Part shown: one piece after another, positions 45,337-54,633 of the stretch
Numbering within the stretch: position 1 is the stretch's first letter
Layout: each line of letters opens with the position of its first letter
Made by a program: the position numbers and the translations under genes
Assembly: GCA_902492235.1 (NCBI GenBank)
Contig: CABUKS010000010.1
Span: 3,939 to 67,938 of the forward strand
Length of the DNA stretch: 64,000 nt
Source of the DNA: an uncultured Collinsella sp.
Lineage (GTDB): Bacteria > Actinomycetota > Coriobacteriia > Coriobacteriales > Coriobacteriaceae
Direction of reading: 5' to 3'
Notes under the pieces: model-generated
Told to the model about the DNA's origin: nothing
Seen by the model: the letters and a program-made list of their open reading frames with translations, nothing else
Databases searched by the model: none

Positions 45337-46236
45337 CTACTCCGAATCAAACGACATGTCGCCCGAACCGACCTCAAAACGATACGTAGCAGACTTATCG
45401 CCGTTATCGAATTCAAGATTCAAAATGGTCTCGCCGTCGTAGTCAAGCGGAAGAAAATCGCTCTCAAAGTCGCCGCTGCCCAAGGTGAGGCTCGCCTTAA
45501 AGCCCGTAGAGTTCGGAACCGTCATCTCCACATCGCCCGAGCCCACACTCACGTCCATCGACTTCGCGGGGGCCTGGTAGAGCTCGAACGTCACATCGCC
45601 CGAACCGACCTCAGCGCTGAGCGCATCAGTCACGCTGCCCGTAAACTCTACATCTCCCGCACCCAGGAAAAGGTCGAAACCATCACAGATGACACCGGCA
45701 ATCTGCAGATCACCCGAGCCCACGTGCGCGTTGACTCCCTTCAGATGTTCGGCAACACGGCGCGGTAGCTCGACCGTAACCGAGCGATCGATTGCCTTAC
45801 CATCATCACTTCCAAACTGGGAAACCTTGAGCGTCGAGTCCTCGACGGATGCGATGTTTTGCGTCGCGGCCTTGGAGGCATCCATACCCTTGGCAACGCG
45901 CCCCCGCTCGATAACGCGAGCCTTGTTGCCATCAACAACCTTGACGTCCACCGAAGCCGCATTGATATCGAAATCGAGGTAGCGGAACTCATCGGCATCA
46001 AAGGTCGCACTCGAAAGTTGCTGAGGCCGAGCGGAATAGCTGCCGTCATCCAAGAGATCGTCCTCGTCAACCGCATCGTCCATACCAGACAAGCCGGATG
46101 CAACATCGTCGAGATCCCACGGACCATCAAAATGAATCAATGTCCGCGAAATGCCAAAGACAAGTCCGATGATGAGCACGAACGCTCCGACGCCAACGCC
46201 CAAGCGTACCTTGGATTCATGCGAAAGCTTCATCAT
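45337..46236 (-). CDS. DUF4097-like membrane-anchored beta-repeat protein
   Basis: A 299-residue protein with one N-terminal transmembrane helix (about 10-33), an acidic linker, and a beta-helix-like repeat domain in which VGSGDV/LGSGDF/LGAGDV recurs five or six times about every 20 residues from about 170 to the end. This matches the DUF4097 adhesin-like repeat fold. It overlaps the upstream XRE regulator gene by 4 bp (ATGA). Proteins of this kind often sit beside a transcription factor in cell-envelope stress modules. Confidence 0.85.
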   Translation of the reverse strand: MMKLSHESKVRLGVGVGAFVLIIGLVFGISRTLIHFDGPWDLDDVASGLSGMDDAVDEDDLLDDGSYSARPQQLSSATFDADEFRYLDFDINAASVDVKVVDGNKARVIERGRVAKGMDASKAATQNIASVEDSTLKVSQFGSDDGKAIDRSVTVELPRRVAEHLKGVNAHVGSGDLQIAGVICDGFDLFLGAGDVEFTGSVTDALSAEVGSGDVTFELYQAPAKSMDVSVGSGDVEMTVPNSTGFKASLTLGSGDFESDFLPLDYDGETILNLEFDNGDKSATYRFEVGSGDMSFDSE

Positions 46237-46955
46237 TCGTCACCTTCTTTGGCACATGGCTCAGCGGTGGCCGCGGTAGCCACGTCAGCATCAGGTTCCG
46301 CAGAAGTATCCTTCCCCTGGGCCCTGACCGCCACCGGTGCCGGACCAACCTGAATATCCCCGCGCGCCCAATCACCATCGAGCGCACGCGCAACCCAGTG
46401 ATAGATGGGAATCGTAAAGAAGATCAGCGCGGCAAAGGGGCCGGCGCCAAACAGGAACATCAGCAAAAAGAACAGCAGCCAACACACGGCCCAATACGGG
46501 AACGACTGGAACGGGCCCTTCACCGGAGTCGAGCCAACTGCGCCGCCACTCGTCGCCTGAGCCGTCGCCGCATTGGCAGCCTGCGCACTCCAGCTTGCCG
46601 CTTGCGCTGCCTTGGCCGCAGCATCACTCGCCTGTGTTGCCGCCTCGGTAGCTCGTGCCGCCGCCTCATGGGTGCGTGCGCGCTCTGCCGCCTCGGCCTC
46701 GCGCTGACGAGCGCGGTCCTCGTTCTCAAACTCGATATCGTCCTCGATCTCGTCGCTCGGATTGAGCAGCTCGTCCAGGCTCACGCCATAAAGCTTGGCG
46801 AGCGAGATCAGGTTCTCGGTATCGGGTGAGCTCTCCGCGCGCTCCCATTTACTGACCGCCTGGCGCGACAGCCCCAGCTTTCGCGCCAGCCCTTCTTGGC
46901 TAAAGCCTTTGCTGCGGCGAAGGTCGGCGAGCCGCTGCGCAGTTTCTACATTCAT
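46233..46955 (-). CDS. XRE-family regulator with a membrane domain
   Basis: A 240-residue protein. Residues 1-65 are a helix-turn-helix: LADLRRSKGFSQEGLARKLGLS followed by RQAVSKWERAESSPDTENL. Then comes an acidic and alanine-rich coiled region (about 70-135, with many A/Q/S), and two hydrophobic helices (about 160-205). It may be a membrane-tethered regulator of the downstream DUF4097 gene, with which it overlaps. ATG at 46955 has AGGAGG 4 nt upstream; further upstream in-frame codons lack one. Confidence 0.88.
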   Translation of the reverse strand: MNVETAQRLADLRRSKGFSQEGLARKLGLSRQAVSKWERAESSPDTENLISLAKLYGVSLDELLNPSDEIEDDIEFENEDRARQREAEAAERARTHEAAARATEAATQASDAAAKAAQAASWSAQAANAATAQATSGGAVGSTPVKGPFQSFPYWAVCWLLFFLLMFLFGAGPFAALIFFTIPIYHWVARALDGDWARGDIQVGPAPVAVRAQGKDTSAEPDADVATAATAEPCAKEGDE

Positions 46956-47146
46956 GGTTCCTCCTATGTGATGCCAGCCGTGCCGCCGGACCGTTTTTGT
47001 TCTTAAGGCGCCTTGCACAGTTAAAAATCTATCCGCCACCGCCAAAAGCATGCCACCTATTCTAGTGAGATTTTTGACAACCGGCGGTTGCGGGTGCATA
47101 TGAGCTGCGGAAATGTGTCCAAACAAAGCAATGACCCGTAGCTTGG

Positions 47147-47176
47147 TTGTCCCCGTTGCGGCGTTAACGGTAGTAT
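47147..47176 (+). promoter_or_regulatory. Candidate promoter of the Trm9-like gene
   Basis: TTGTCC, 18 bp, TAGTAT, about 46 bp before the GTG start. A further TTGACA lies near 47077 with a weak CATATG partner. Confidence 0.35.
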
Positions 47177-47222
47177 GGTCGTACTGTTAATTCCGCACCG
47201 CCAACGGAGGGAGTTCCGCGCC

Positions 47223-48095
47223 GTGAACCGCGATTTCGCCTCATCGCTCATCCAGCTCAACAACACGTTCTATCGCGAGCACTCCGCCTCCTTCTCCGAT
47301 ACGCGCCAGGCCCCGTGGCCCGGCTGGGTGCGCACCATGGACATCGCGCTCGAACAGCTCGACGTCGCCACGATCGAGCATCCCGTCCGCGTCTTCGATC
47401 TCGCCTGCGGCAATATGCGATTCGAAAACTTTGCCGCCGGCGGCGCACTTGCCGCCAAGGGCGTCGACGGCGCAAACCCCTCGGCAGATGCCAACTGTCC
47501 GTTTGAGTTCTACGGCGTCGACTCGTGCCAAGACCTGGCCATCGATGCACATGGCCACGCGCTGCGTATTCCCAACCTGCACTTCCAGGAACTCGATGTG
47601 CTCGACGCCCTCATGAAGCTCAACCCCGCCGAGACACCCGACGCGCTTTTCGACGCCCCGCTCGCCGACATCTCGGTCTGCTTTGGCTTTATGCACCACG
47701 TGCCGTCGTGCGAGTACCGCGTACGCGTGCTCGACGCCCTGGTGCGCCAGACGCGCCCAGGCGGCATCATCGCCATCAGCTTTTGGGAGTTTATGAACGA
47801 CGAGCGTATGGCGCGCAAGGCTGTTCGCGCCGAGGCCCGCGCCGAGCTCACCCCGCCGTTTGATGGTTACGATTCCGCGCAATTTGAAGCCGGTGACCAC
47901 CTCATTGGCTGGCAAAACGACCGCCACGCCTACCGCTATTGCCATCACTTTGACGATCAGCAGATCACCGACCTGGTGCGCGGCGTCCGCACGTTCTACA
48001 AGAGCGGCGAGGTCCCCGTGCGCGAGCTTGAGCGCTTCCATGCCGACGGTCGCAGCGGCGAGCTCAACCGCTATGTGATTCTCAAGCGTCTGTAG
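47223..48095 (+). CDS. Trm9/ALKBH8-like class I SAM methyltransferase
   Basis: A 290-residue methyltransferase. The N-terminal FSDTRQAPWP (24-33) matches the FSxTRxxxWP signature of eukaryotic Trm9 and ALKBH8, which methylate the carboxymethyl group on tRNA wobble uridine. It is followed by SAM motif I VFDLACGNMRFENF (57-70), a motif II region FYGVDSC, and CFGFMHHVPSCEYRVRVLDALV, comparable to the VVHHxxxxxRRVEVIRHVL stretch of Trm9 as I recall it. With elp3 2 kb away and trmB next to it, tRNA modification is the best guess. GTG start with GGAGGGAG upstream. Generic annotation would be class I methyltransferase. Confidence 0.72.
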   Translation: MNRDFASSLIQLNNTFYREHSASFSDTRQAPWPGWVRTMDIALEQLDVATIEHPVRVFDLACGNMRFENFAAGGALAAKGVDGANPSADANCPFEFYGVDSCQDLAIDAHGHALRIPNLHFQELDVLDALMKLNPAETPDALFDAPLADISVCFGFMHHVPSCEYRVRVLDALVRQTRPGGIIAISFWEFMNDERMARKAVRAEARAELTPPFDGYDSAQFEAGDHLIGWQNDRHAYRYCHHFDDQQITDLVRGVRTFYKSGEVPVRELERFHADGRSGELNRYVILKRL

Positions 48096-48213
48096 GCATC
48101 GACGACTCGTCGCCGAGCCGCACCGCATCTTTCGGGCAAGCTATGCCCGCCCTTTTTCAACCCATTGACGGAACGCGCAGTTATGCGTTCCATACTTATG
48201 ACCAAGGAGCCTC

Positions 48214-49053
48214 ATGGGAGCCGTCCACGTTCGCACGCCTAAGAACTTTGTGCTCGAGAAGCGCCTGGAGCGCTACGCCGATGCGATTGAGACGAACCCC
48301 GAGGCCTATGCCGGAGATTGGCGCGAGGCTTGTGCGCCAGTTGGCAGCAAGCCCTTCGAGCACCTTCACCTGGATCTTGGCTGTGGCAAGGGAACGTACC
48401 TTGTAGAGCGCGCGGCCCACGAGCCAAACACCCTCTTTATCGGCATGGACCAGGAGCCCATCTGCATTGCCTATGCCGCGCAGAAAATCTGCGAGCAGGA
48501 GCTATCCAACGCACTCGTCCTGCCCCGAGGCGCCGCATCGCTGCCACAGCTATTTGCCGCAGGCGAGCTCGATGCCATCACCATTAACTTTCCCACGCCG
48601 CAGCCCAAGGCCAAGTACGCTAAAAAACGACTCGTCCATGTCGACCATCTGATGCTCTATCGCCCGCTCTTTGCAGCCGGCGCTACCGTCACGCTGCGCA
48701 CCGACAGCAAGCCATTGCGCGATTACGCCCTGGGACAGTTTGCCACGGCCGGCTACGATACGCTTTGGGTAAGTGACGACGTTCGCCGCGACCATCCCGA
48801 GCATCCCGAGACCGAGTACGAGTGCCGCACGCGCGAGATGGGTGCCACTGTCTATGGCATTTGCGCCATACCCGGCGCGCAACCCAGCGATGAACAGCTC
48901 GCGGCGGGCCGCGCGCAGGAGCAAAGTCTTGCCTGTTACCTGCCCGACGATCTCGATGAGCTCACCTACGTGCCCCTCGGCATGGAAGAGGCCGTCGAGA
49001 ACTTCAGAAACCGCGCCCGCAAAGGCAAGAAGCGCCTGCCGCAGGAGTCCTAG
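48214..49053 (+). CDS. trmB: tRNA (guanine46-N7)-methyltransferase
   Basis: A 279-residue TrmB that methylates G46 of tRNA. Family motifs: LHLDLGCGKGTYLVERA (SAM site), FIGMDQEPICIAYAAQK, and INFPTPQPKAKYAKKRLVH in place of the more usual NFSDPWPKKRHxKRRL, followed by YRPLFAAGATVTLRTDSKPL. TPQP instead of DPWP removes the usual aspartate of that loop, a variation worth noting, although the rest is intact. ATG follows CCAAGGAG. Likely independent of the preceding gene (118 bp gap). Confidence 0.9.
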   Translation: MGAVHVRTPKNFVLEKRLERYADAIETNPEAYAGDWREACAPVGSKPFEHLHLDLGCGKGTYLVERAAHEPNTLFIGMDQEPICIAYAAQKICEQELSNALVLPRGAASLPQLFAAGELDAITINFPTPQPKAKYAKKRLVHVDHLMLYRPLFAAGATVTLRTDSKPLRDYALGQFATAGYDTLWVSDDVRRDHPEHPETEYECRTREMGATVYGICAIPGAQPSDEQLAAGRAQEQSLACYLPDDLDELTYVPLGMEEAVENFRNRARKGKKRLPQES

Positions 49054-49118
49054 GGGCTTCTGATGGTCGCGGCGTCGGCAAACAAGCGCAAAGAGGCGCC
49101 AGCGAACGGCCCTCAAAC

Positions 49119-49241
49119 CTAAGTGAGTAGACTTTTTTGCAATAGCCAAGCACAACCCGCATAACGAAAACTAAAACCGCAGGTAGAGCCCTTGCGCAAA
49201 AGCCATGTGCTCGCGATATCGCAAAAAGTCTACTCACTTAG
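49119..49241. repeat. Dispersed 121-bp element, copy 1
   Basis: Ends are inverted: ctaagtgagtagactttttt at 49119-49138 and aaaaagtctactcacttag at 49223-49241. The interior shares the ccgcaggtag core and spaced blocks with copies at 59139 and 60559. Each end carries TAA, TGA and TAG, one in each frame. Located between trmB and the Ski2-like helicase gene. Confidence 0.9.
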
Positions 49242-49362
49242 CTGGCAACTGCACCAAACAGCTGGACAGAACGCCCATTTCCTGCATTTTCTCGCGCGCT
49301 GGCACCCCGCGCCGCCGCTACGCCATAATAGTTGGCGGACAAACGCGAGAGAAAGCAACCAC

Positions 49363-52044
49363 ATGGCACAGACCACGACAGATACCGCCGCCAGCACCGT
49401 CTCCGGCGCCGGCGCCGCCAGCTCATTCTCGGGCGGCACGGGAACCGAAGCCGAGTTTGGCTCGCTCGGCGCGCTCTCCCCCACCTGGTGGGAGCCCGAG
49501 GACGGCAGTGAGCCCGAACCGTGGCTCACGCCCGACCAAGCCTTCGAACGCTTCTTTGAATGGACGAGCGATCGCGGCATTGAGCTGTGGGATCACCAAG
49601 AAGAGGCCCTCATGGACCTGGCTGCCGGCGACCACGTCATTTTGGGAACACCGACCGGATCGGGTAAATCGCTCGTCGCGCTGGGCATGCTCTTTATGGG
49701 CATGGCACAGGGCAAGCGCTGCTATTACACGGCCCCCATCAAGGCCCTGGTCAGCGAAAAGTTCTTCGACCTGGTACAGGTACTCGGCCGCGATAACGTC
49801 GGCATGATCACCGGCGATACGCATATCAATACCAAGGCGCCCGTCATCTGCTGCACGGCCGAAATCCTTGCCAACGATGCGCTGCGCGAAGGCGAGGACG
49901 CCGACGTGGGCTGCGTGGCCATGGACGAGTTCCACTACTTTGCCGACCCCGACCGCGGCTGGGCCTGGCAGGTACCGCTGCTCACCCTGCCCCACACGCA
50001 ATTTATGCTCATGAGCGCCACGCTCGGCGATGTCACCGCCATCGCCGCCTCACTCGAGGAACACACCGGCGCTGCTTGCGACTTGGTTGTCGACGCCCCT
50101 CGTCCTGTTCCGTTGAGCTACGACTATGTGACGACCTCCCTCGAGGGCACGGTCGAGCTCGCCATGCGCCGCGGCGAGGCCCCGCTCTATATCGTGCACT
50201 TTAGCCAGGATGCCGCCCTTGCGACGGCACAGTCGCTCGCCAATTTTGGCATCGCCAGCAAGGAGCAGCGCGAGGCCATCAAAGAAGCGGCAAAGGGAAC
50301 GAGCTTCTCGACGGCCTTTGGTAAGATTCTCAAACGCCTGCTTGGATGCGGCGTCGGCGTGCACCACGCCGGTATGCTGCCGCGCTATCGCCTGCTGGTC
50401 GAGCGCTTGGCACAGCAGGGCCTGCTGCCCGTCATCTGCGGCACCGACACACTCGGCGTCGGCATCAACGTGCCCATCCACACCGTGGTCCTCACCGCAC
50501 TCACCAAGTTCGATGGCTACAAGATGCGTCGTCTGCGCGCCCGCGAGTTCCATCAGATAGCCGGTCGCGCCGGCCGCTCGGGCTTCGATACCGAGGGCAT
50601 GGTAATTGCCGAGGCACCCGAGCACGAGATCGAGAACGCCAAGCTTATGGCCAAAGCGGGCGACGACCCCAAAAAACTCCGTAAGATTAAAAAGAAAAAG
50701 GCCCCCGAGGGCTTTGTCACCTGGAACAAGCAGACCTTTGAGCGCCTGATCGAGACGCAGCCCGAGACGCTCAAGCCGCGCCTGCGCATCACGCACTCCA
50801 TGGTGATTAGCGTGGTCGAGCAGGGCGGCGACGCCCGTGCCCGCGTACACGACCTCATCGAGACGAGCCTGCAGACCCCCGAGGAAAAGGCCAAGCTCGA
50901 GGTTCGCGCCGACGAAATCTTCGCCACACTCATCGATTCCGGTGTCGTCGTTCGTACCGAGGTGCCGCCCGCGCCCGACGCCCCGACTGACGCCGCACCA
51001 GACATCGACTATGCGCTGACGGTCGATCTACCCGAGGACTTCGCACTCGATCAGCCGCTCTCGCCGTTCTTGCTTGCCGCGTTGGAACTGCTCGATCCCG
51101 AGAGCGAGACCTATACCATGGATCTAATCTCGATGGTCGAGGCAACGCTCGAGGATCCCAAACAGGTGCTGCGTGCACAGGAGCGCACCGCACGCGATCG
51201 CGCTATGGCCGAGATGAAGGCCGACGGCATCGAGTATGAGGAGCGCTTGGAGCGCATCCAAGACGTCACGTATGAAAAGCCGCTCGAGGATTTGCTCGAC
51301 GCCGCTTTTGACAAGTACTGCCAGGAAGTGCCCTGGGCCAACGACTATCAGCTCTCGCCCAAGAGCGTCCTGCGCGACATGCTGGAGAGCGCGAGCGACT
51401 TCAAGGGCTATATCCAAAAGCTCGGCATCGCCCGCTCCGAGGGCATTCTGCTGCGCTACCTAGCCGAGGCCTACCGCTCCCTCGATCGCACCGTGCCCAT
51501 TGAGAAGCGCGATGAGCGCTTGCGCGACATCATTTCGTGGCTCGGCTTTGTGGTGCGCTCGGTCGACTCGAGCCTGGTGGACGAGTGGGAGAACGCCGGC
51601 AACCCGGCAGCCCTCGACGCCGCGCCGCCGCAGGGCATCGACGAGGTCGTGGCGGACCGCCGCGGCTGCACGCTGTTGGTGCGCAACGCGCTCTTCCGCC
51701 GCGTGACCCTTGCCGCCCGCGAGCACGTTCGCGACCTGGGCGAGCTCGACGACGACTGGGGCATGAGCGAGGTCCGCTGGCAAAAGGCCCTCGACGCCTA
51801 TCACGAGCAGCACGAGGAAATCCTCACCGACGGAGATGCCCGCAGCGCCGCGATGTTTTCCATCGACGAGTCCGACGAGAAGACCGCGCACGTATGGCAC
51901 GTGCACCAGATCTTTGCCGACGAGGATGGCGACCACGACTTTGGCATCATGGGCGATGTCGATCTGGACGCCACGCAAGACGGTGGCGAGGTCATCTTCA
52001 AAAACTACCGCGTGGGCTTTATCGAGGACCTGCTCGAGGACTAG
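49363..52044 (+). CDS. Ski2-like DEAD/DEAH RNA helicase with DUF3516-type C-terminus
   Basis: An 893-residue helicase. Motif I GTPTGSGKS (95-103), II DEFH (VAMDEFHYFAD), III SATLGD, a conserved GVHHAGMLPRYR, V GTDTLGVGINVP and VI QIAGRAGRSGFDTEG place it in the Ski2/Mtr4/HelY group. The long C-terminal region (about 480-893) resembles the DUF3516 part of actinobacterial members. A role in RNA turnover is inferred from the family. ATG at 49363 is the right start: the open frame continues upstream but only through the dispersed element copy 1, and would add SQKVYSL-type repeat-encoded residues. No strong ribosome site is seen (GAGAAAG). Confidence 0.88.
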   Translation: MAQTTTDTAASTVSGAGAASSFSGGTGTEAEFGSLGALSPTWWEPEDGSEPEPWLTPDQAFERFFEWTSDRGIELWDHQEEALMDLAAGDHVILGTPTGSGKSLVALGMLFMGMAQGKRCYYTAPIKALVSEKFFDLVQVLGRDNVGMITGDTHINTKAPVICCTAEILANDALREGEDADVGCVAMDEFHYFADPDRGWAWQVPLLTLPHTQFMLMSATLGDVTAIAASLEEHTGAACDLVVDAPRPVPLSYDYVTTSLEGTVELAMRRGEAPLYIVHFSQDAALATAQSLANFGIASKEQREAIKEAAKGTSFSTAFGKILKRLLGCGVGVHHAGMLPRYRLLVERLAQQGLLPVICGTDTLGVGINVPIHTVVLTALTKFDGYKMRRLRAREFHQIAGRAGRSGFDTEGMVIAEAPEHEIENAKLMAKAGDDPKKLRKIKKKKAPEGFVTWNKQTFERLIETQPETLKPRLRITHSMVISVVEQGGDARARVHDLIETSLQTPEEKAKLEVRADEIFATLIDSGVVVRTEVPPAPDAPTDAAPDIDYALTVDLPEDFALDQPLSPFLLAALELLDPESETYTMDLISMVEATLEDPKQVLRAQERTARDRAMAEMKADGIEYEERLERIQDVTYEKPLEDLLDAAFDKYCQEVPWANDYQLSPKSVLRDMLESASDFKGYIQKLGIARSEGILLRYLAEAYRSLDRTVPIEKRDERLRDIISWLGFVVRSVDSSLVDEWENAGNPAALDAAPPQGIDEVVADRRGCTLLVRNALFRRVTLAAREHVRDLGELDDDWGMSEVRWQKALDAYHEQHEEILTDGDARSAAMFSIDESDEKTAHVWHVHQIFADEDGDHDFGIMGDVDLDATQDGGEVIFKNYRVGFIEDLLED

Positions 52045-52069
52045 CCGTACACACTGAAACGAAACGAAA

Positions 52070-52101
52070 CGGGGCCGTTGGCAATATCGCCAGCGGCCCC
52101 G
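52070..52101. terminator. Terminator between converging helicase and DUF2130 genes
   Basis: A 13-bp stem with one G-U pair (cggggccgttggc / gccagcggccccg), 6-nt loop, followed by cttttg. Confidence 0.8.
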
Positions 52102-52123
52102 CTTTTGCACTATACGCTATGCC

Positions 52124-53881
52124 CTACTCGGCATCCTCGACCTCATACGAATCCGCCTCGGTGGGCTCATCGTTTGTCTCCGGCGCAGCCCCGCATGCCT
52201 CGTCAAAGGCCGCCTTCATGGTCTTGTTGCCCCACGTGAGCTTACGAATGGTAAGATCGTCAGCTTTCTTGTTGGCTAGGCGCAGATTGTTCTCGGAGGA
52301 CAGCAACGCTTCCTTGGTTTTCTGCAGATGGCTAATCGTCTTGTCGATCTCATCGATCGCCGTTTGGAACTTGCGGCTCGCGATCTCGTAGTTGCGACCG
52401 AAATCATTCTTGAACTTTTCCATCTTGGCTTCGAAGTTCGTGACGTCGATATTCTGCTGTTTGTACTCCGCCAGTTCCTGCTTATAGCGCAGCGAACCCA
52501 TGGCGGCGTTGCGAAGAAGCGTGATCATGGGAATAAAGAACTGTGGGCGAATCACGTACATCTTCTCGTAGCGATAGCTCACGTCCACGATGCCGGCGTT
52601 GTAAAGCTCGCTCTCGGGTTCGAGCAACGTGCAGAGCACCGCGTACTCACAGCCTTTCTGGCGACGATCGTGATCGAGTTTCTTAAAGAAGTCCTCATTT
52701 TTATGCTTGGTCGCGGTCTCGTCGTTCTCGTTTTTCATCTCGAACATAATCGAAATAACCTCGTTGCCGCTCGCGTCGCACTCGCGGAAGATAAAGTCGC
52801 CCTTGGTGCCCTCGGACGCATCGTTATCTTTCTCGAAGTACGCGTTAGGAAACGCCGTCATGCGCAGACGGTTAAACTCGGTCTCGCAGTGCTGCTCGAG
52901 TGACTCGCCCACCATCTTGGTGGACAGGCGGACCTTCATGTCCTTAAGGCGCTCAATCTCTTCATCCTTGTAGCGAATCAGGTCATCGCTCGCGCGCTTG
53001 GCCTGCGCGAGCTCGAGCTCATGCGCCGCCTTGGCCTGTTCCTCGCGAGAATCGCGCACCGCCAGCTCACTCGTCAGCTTGGCACGTGCCTCATCGCGCT
53101 CTCGCTCCGCCGCGGCAACCGCCTCCGACAGGTTCATTTTTGCCATCAGTTCCTGCTCGCGCAGCTGGGCACGCAGACCCTCGGCCTCTTGCTCGGACTG
53201 TGCCTTAGCGGCGGAAAACTTCTCTTGTACCGTCGCGCGATAGTCAGTAAGCGCGCGCTCGGCCTCGCTGCGAGCGGCATCGAGTTCGCGCTGCGACTCA
53301 GCCGCAGCGGCGGCAAGCGCCATCTCCTGGGCCTTGTCCGCCGCGGCAAGCTTGGCCTGCAGCTCGGCAATCTGAGCATCACGTGCAGCTAAATCGTTTT
53401 GAGCAGCGTTGCGCGCCGCCGACTCGGCAAGCTTTGCTTCGTCATCTTTGCGCCCAAGCTGTGCACGCAGGCTATCAATCTCACGCTGGAGTTCGGCATT
53501 TTCCTTTTGAGCATTGGCTCGCGCCTCTACCGCCGCGCGCTGGCTTGCACTCTCGCGCTCTGCGGCAGCGCCCTCGAGCTTAGCGCGCAGCTCGGCAAGC
53601 TCGGCATCGCGCTTGGCGACCTCTTGTGCCAGCTGCTGAGCCGCAGCGTTCTTCTGCTCAACGAGCTGAGTGTTGCGCTGAGACTCTGCCTCCTGCAAAG
53701 CAGCCGTCGAACGCGAGCGCTCAAGCTCCAGCGCCTGCTCGCCCTCGCGCTGGACTGCCTTCACACGCTCATCCAGGTCGCGCGAAAACTCGGCATCGCG
53801 CACTTGCTTGACAATATCCGCATAGCCAGACGCATCGACCTTAAAGACTTCGCCACAATGCGGGCACTTGATCTCATTCAT
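52124..53881 (-). CDS. DUF2130 coiled-coil protein with a nuclease-like domain
   Basis: A 585-residue protein. It starts with a zinc-ribbon-like CPHCGE, continues as a very long alanine- and glutamate-rich coiled coil (about 40-330), and ends in the DUF2130 domain (about 335-530). That domain has GDFIFRE and IMFEMKNE, a D...ExK pattern typical of restriction-endonuclease-like folds, and is comparable to RmuC in layout. The acidic tail is probably disordered. A role in DNA processing is an inference. ATG follows GAGGAGCTGCT. Confidence 0.88.
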   Translation of the reverse strand: MNEIKCPHCGEVFKVDASGYADIVKQVRDAEFSRDLDERVKAVQREGEQALELERSRSTAALQEAESQRNTQLVEQKNAAAQQLAQEVAKRDAELAELRAKLEGAAAERESASQRAAVEARANAQKENAELQREIDSLRAQLGRKDDEAKLAESAARNAAQNDLAARDAQIAELQAKLAAADKAQEMALAAAAAESQRELDAARSEAERALTDYRATVQEKFSAAKAQSEQEAEGLRAQLREQELMAKMNLSEAVAAAERERDEARAKLTSELAVRDSREEQAKAAHELELAQAKRASDDLIRYKDEEIERLKDMKVRLSTKMVGESLEQHCETEFNRLRMTAFPNAYFEKDNDASEGTKGDFIFRECDASGNEVISIMFEMKNENDETATKHKNEDFFKKLDHDRRQKGCEYAVLCTLLEPESELYNAGIVDVSYRYEKMYVIRPQFFIPMITLLRNAAMGSLRYKQELAEYKQQNIDVTNFEAKMEKFKNDFGRNYEIASRKFQTAIDEIDKTISHLQKTKEALLSSENNLRLANKKADDLTIRKLTWGNKTMKAAFDEACGAAPETNDEPTEADSYEVEDAE

Positions 53882-53945
53882 AGCAGCTCCTCGACGGACG
53901 CAAATTTCAACCGCCTACACTCTACCGCGCCGCACGGACAAAAAA

Positions 53946-53974
53946 GGCGCCGCCGCCATAATGGCAACGGCGCC
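53946..53974 (-). terminator. Terminator after the metallophosphoesterase gene
   Basis: A 12-bp GC-rich stem (ggcgccgccgcc / ggcaacggcgcc, two G-U pairs) with a 5-nt loop, followed on the minus strand by six T residues. It shares its right arm with the palindrome 53969-54021, so only one of the two can form. Confidence 0.8.
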
Positions 53975-54021
53975 AGAACCACCACAAAGGTGCCTGTCCC
54001 CTTTGTGGTGGCTCTGGCGCC
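53969..54021. repeat. 22-bp palindrome abutting the metallophosphoesterase stop
   Basis: Arms 53969-53990 and 54000-54021 pair over 22 bp with a single G-U; the 9-nt loop is tgcctgtcc. The outer six bases (ggcgcc) are shared with the adjacent terminator hairpin. Confidence 0.85.
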
Positions 54022-54567
54022 CTATAACCCAAAGAAGCTAAGAATCTGATCGCGGCTTACGGGCTTGTACTCGTTGGCATCGAGACCGACATCGTAGCGA
54101 AAGATAGGGCGCTCGCGATCGCGGTTGCGTGCGTTGGCGCGGTCACCCCTGCTGTGGATATGCCCATGCAGCATAATGGCGCCACGTGCCTTGCCGTTCC
54201 AGCTGAGCATGGGGTAGTGGCTCATAACCAGACGATGGCCCTTGGCGTAACCGGGAGCGACTTCCAGATAATCGCGCACGTCATCCCAGATTTGGGGCGC
54301 AGCTGGATCTTCCCAGTCGCCGTCATGGTTACCACGGATGAGTGTTACGTTCTGGCATTCGATGCGTTCGCGCAGGCGCACCGCCTCCGCCAGGGGCAAA
54401 CGATAGGTAAAGTCACCCAGAATGTAGAGACGGTCATCCACAGCCACGCACTCATTGATGGCATCGATGACCTTGCGATTCATCTCCTCGACCGAGCCAA
54501 ACGGCCGGTCCATGTCGTGCAAGATATTCGTATCGCCCAGGTGCAGATCGGCGGTAAACCACATCAT
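54022..54567 (-). CDS. Calcineurin-like metallophosphoesterase
   Basis: A 181-residue single-domain phosphoesterase with the metal-binding series DLHLGD, GDFTYR, GNHDGD, MSHYP and GHIHSRG, all ligands present. The substrate is unknown. ATG at 54567 (MMWFTADLHLGD) is preceded by GAGGACA; the ATG five codons earlier lacks a site. It follows the 59-residue gene and the HIRAN gene on the same strand. Confidence 0.92.
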   Translation of the reverse strand: MMWFTADLHLGDTNILHDMDRPFGSVEEMNRKVIDAINECVAVDDRLYILGDFTYRLPLAEAVRLRERIECQNVTLIRGNHDGDWEDPAAPQIWDDVRDYLEVAPGYAKGHRLVMSHYPMLSWNGKARGAIMLHGHIHSRGDRANARNRDRERPIFRYDVGLDANEYKPVSRDQILSFFGL

Positions 54568-54633
54568 CGTCTCTGTCCTCATTTCGCAACGTGTTCAACT
54601 CGTGCTAAGTATACAGACGCAGCGATGCGGCGG

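Noticed and set aside
49192..49362. 57-residue N-terminal extension of the Ski2-like helicase
   Set aside because: It would be encoded by repeat copy 1 and following intergenic DNA; the ATG at 49363 begins the gene-like sequence.
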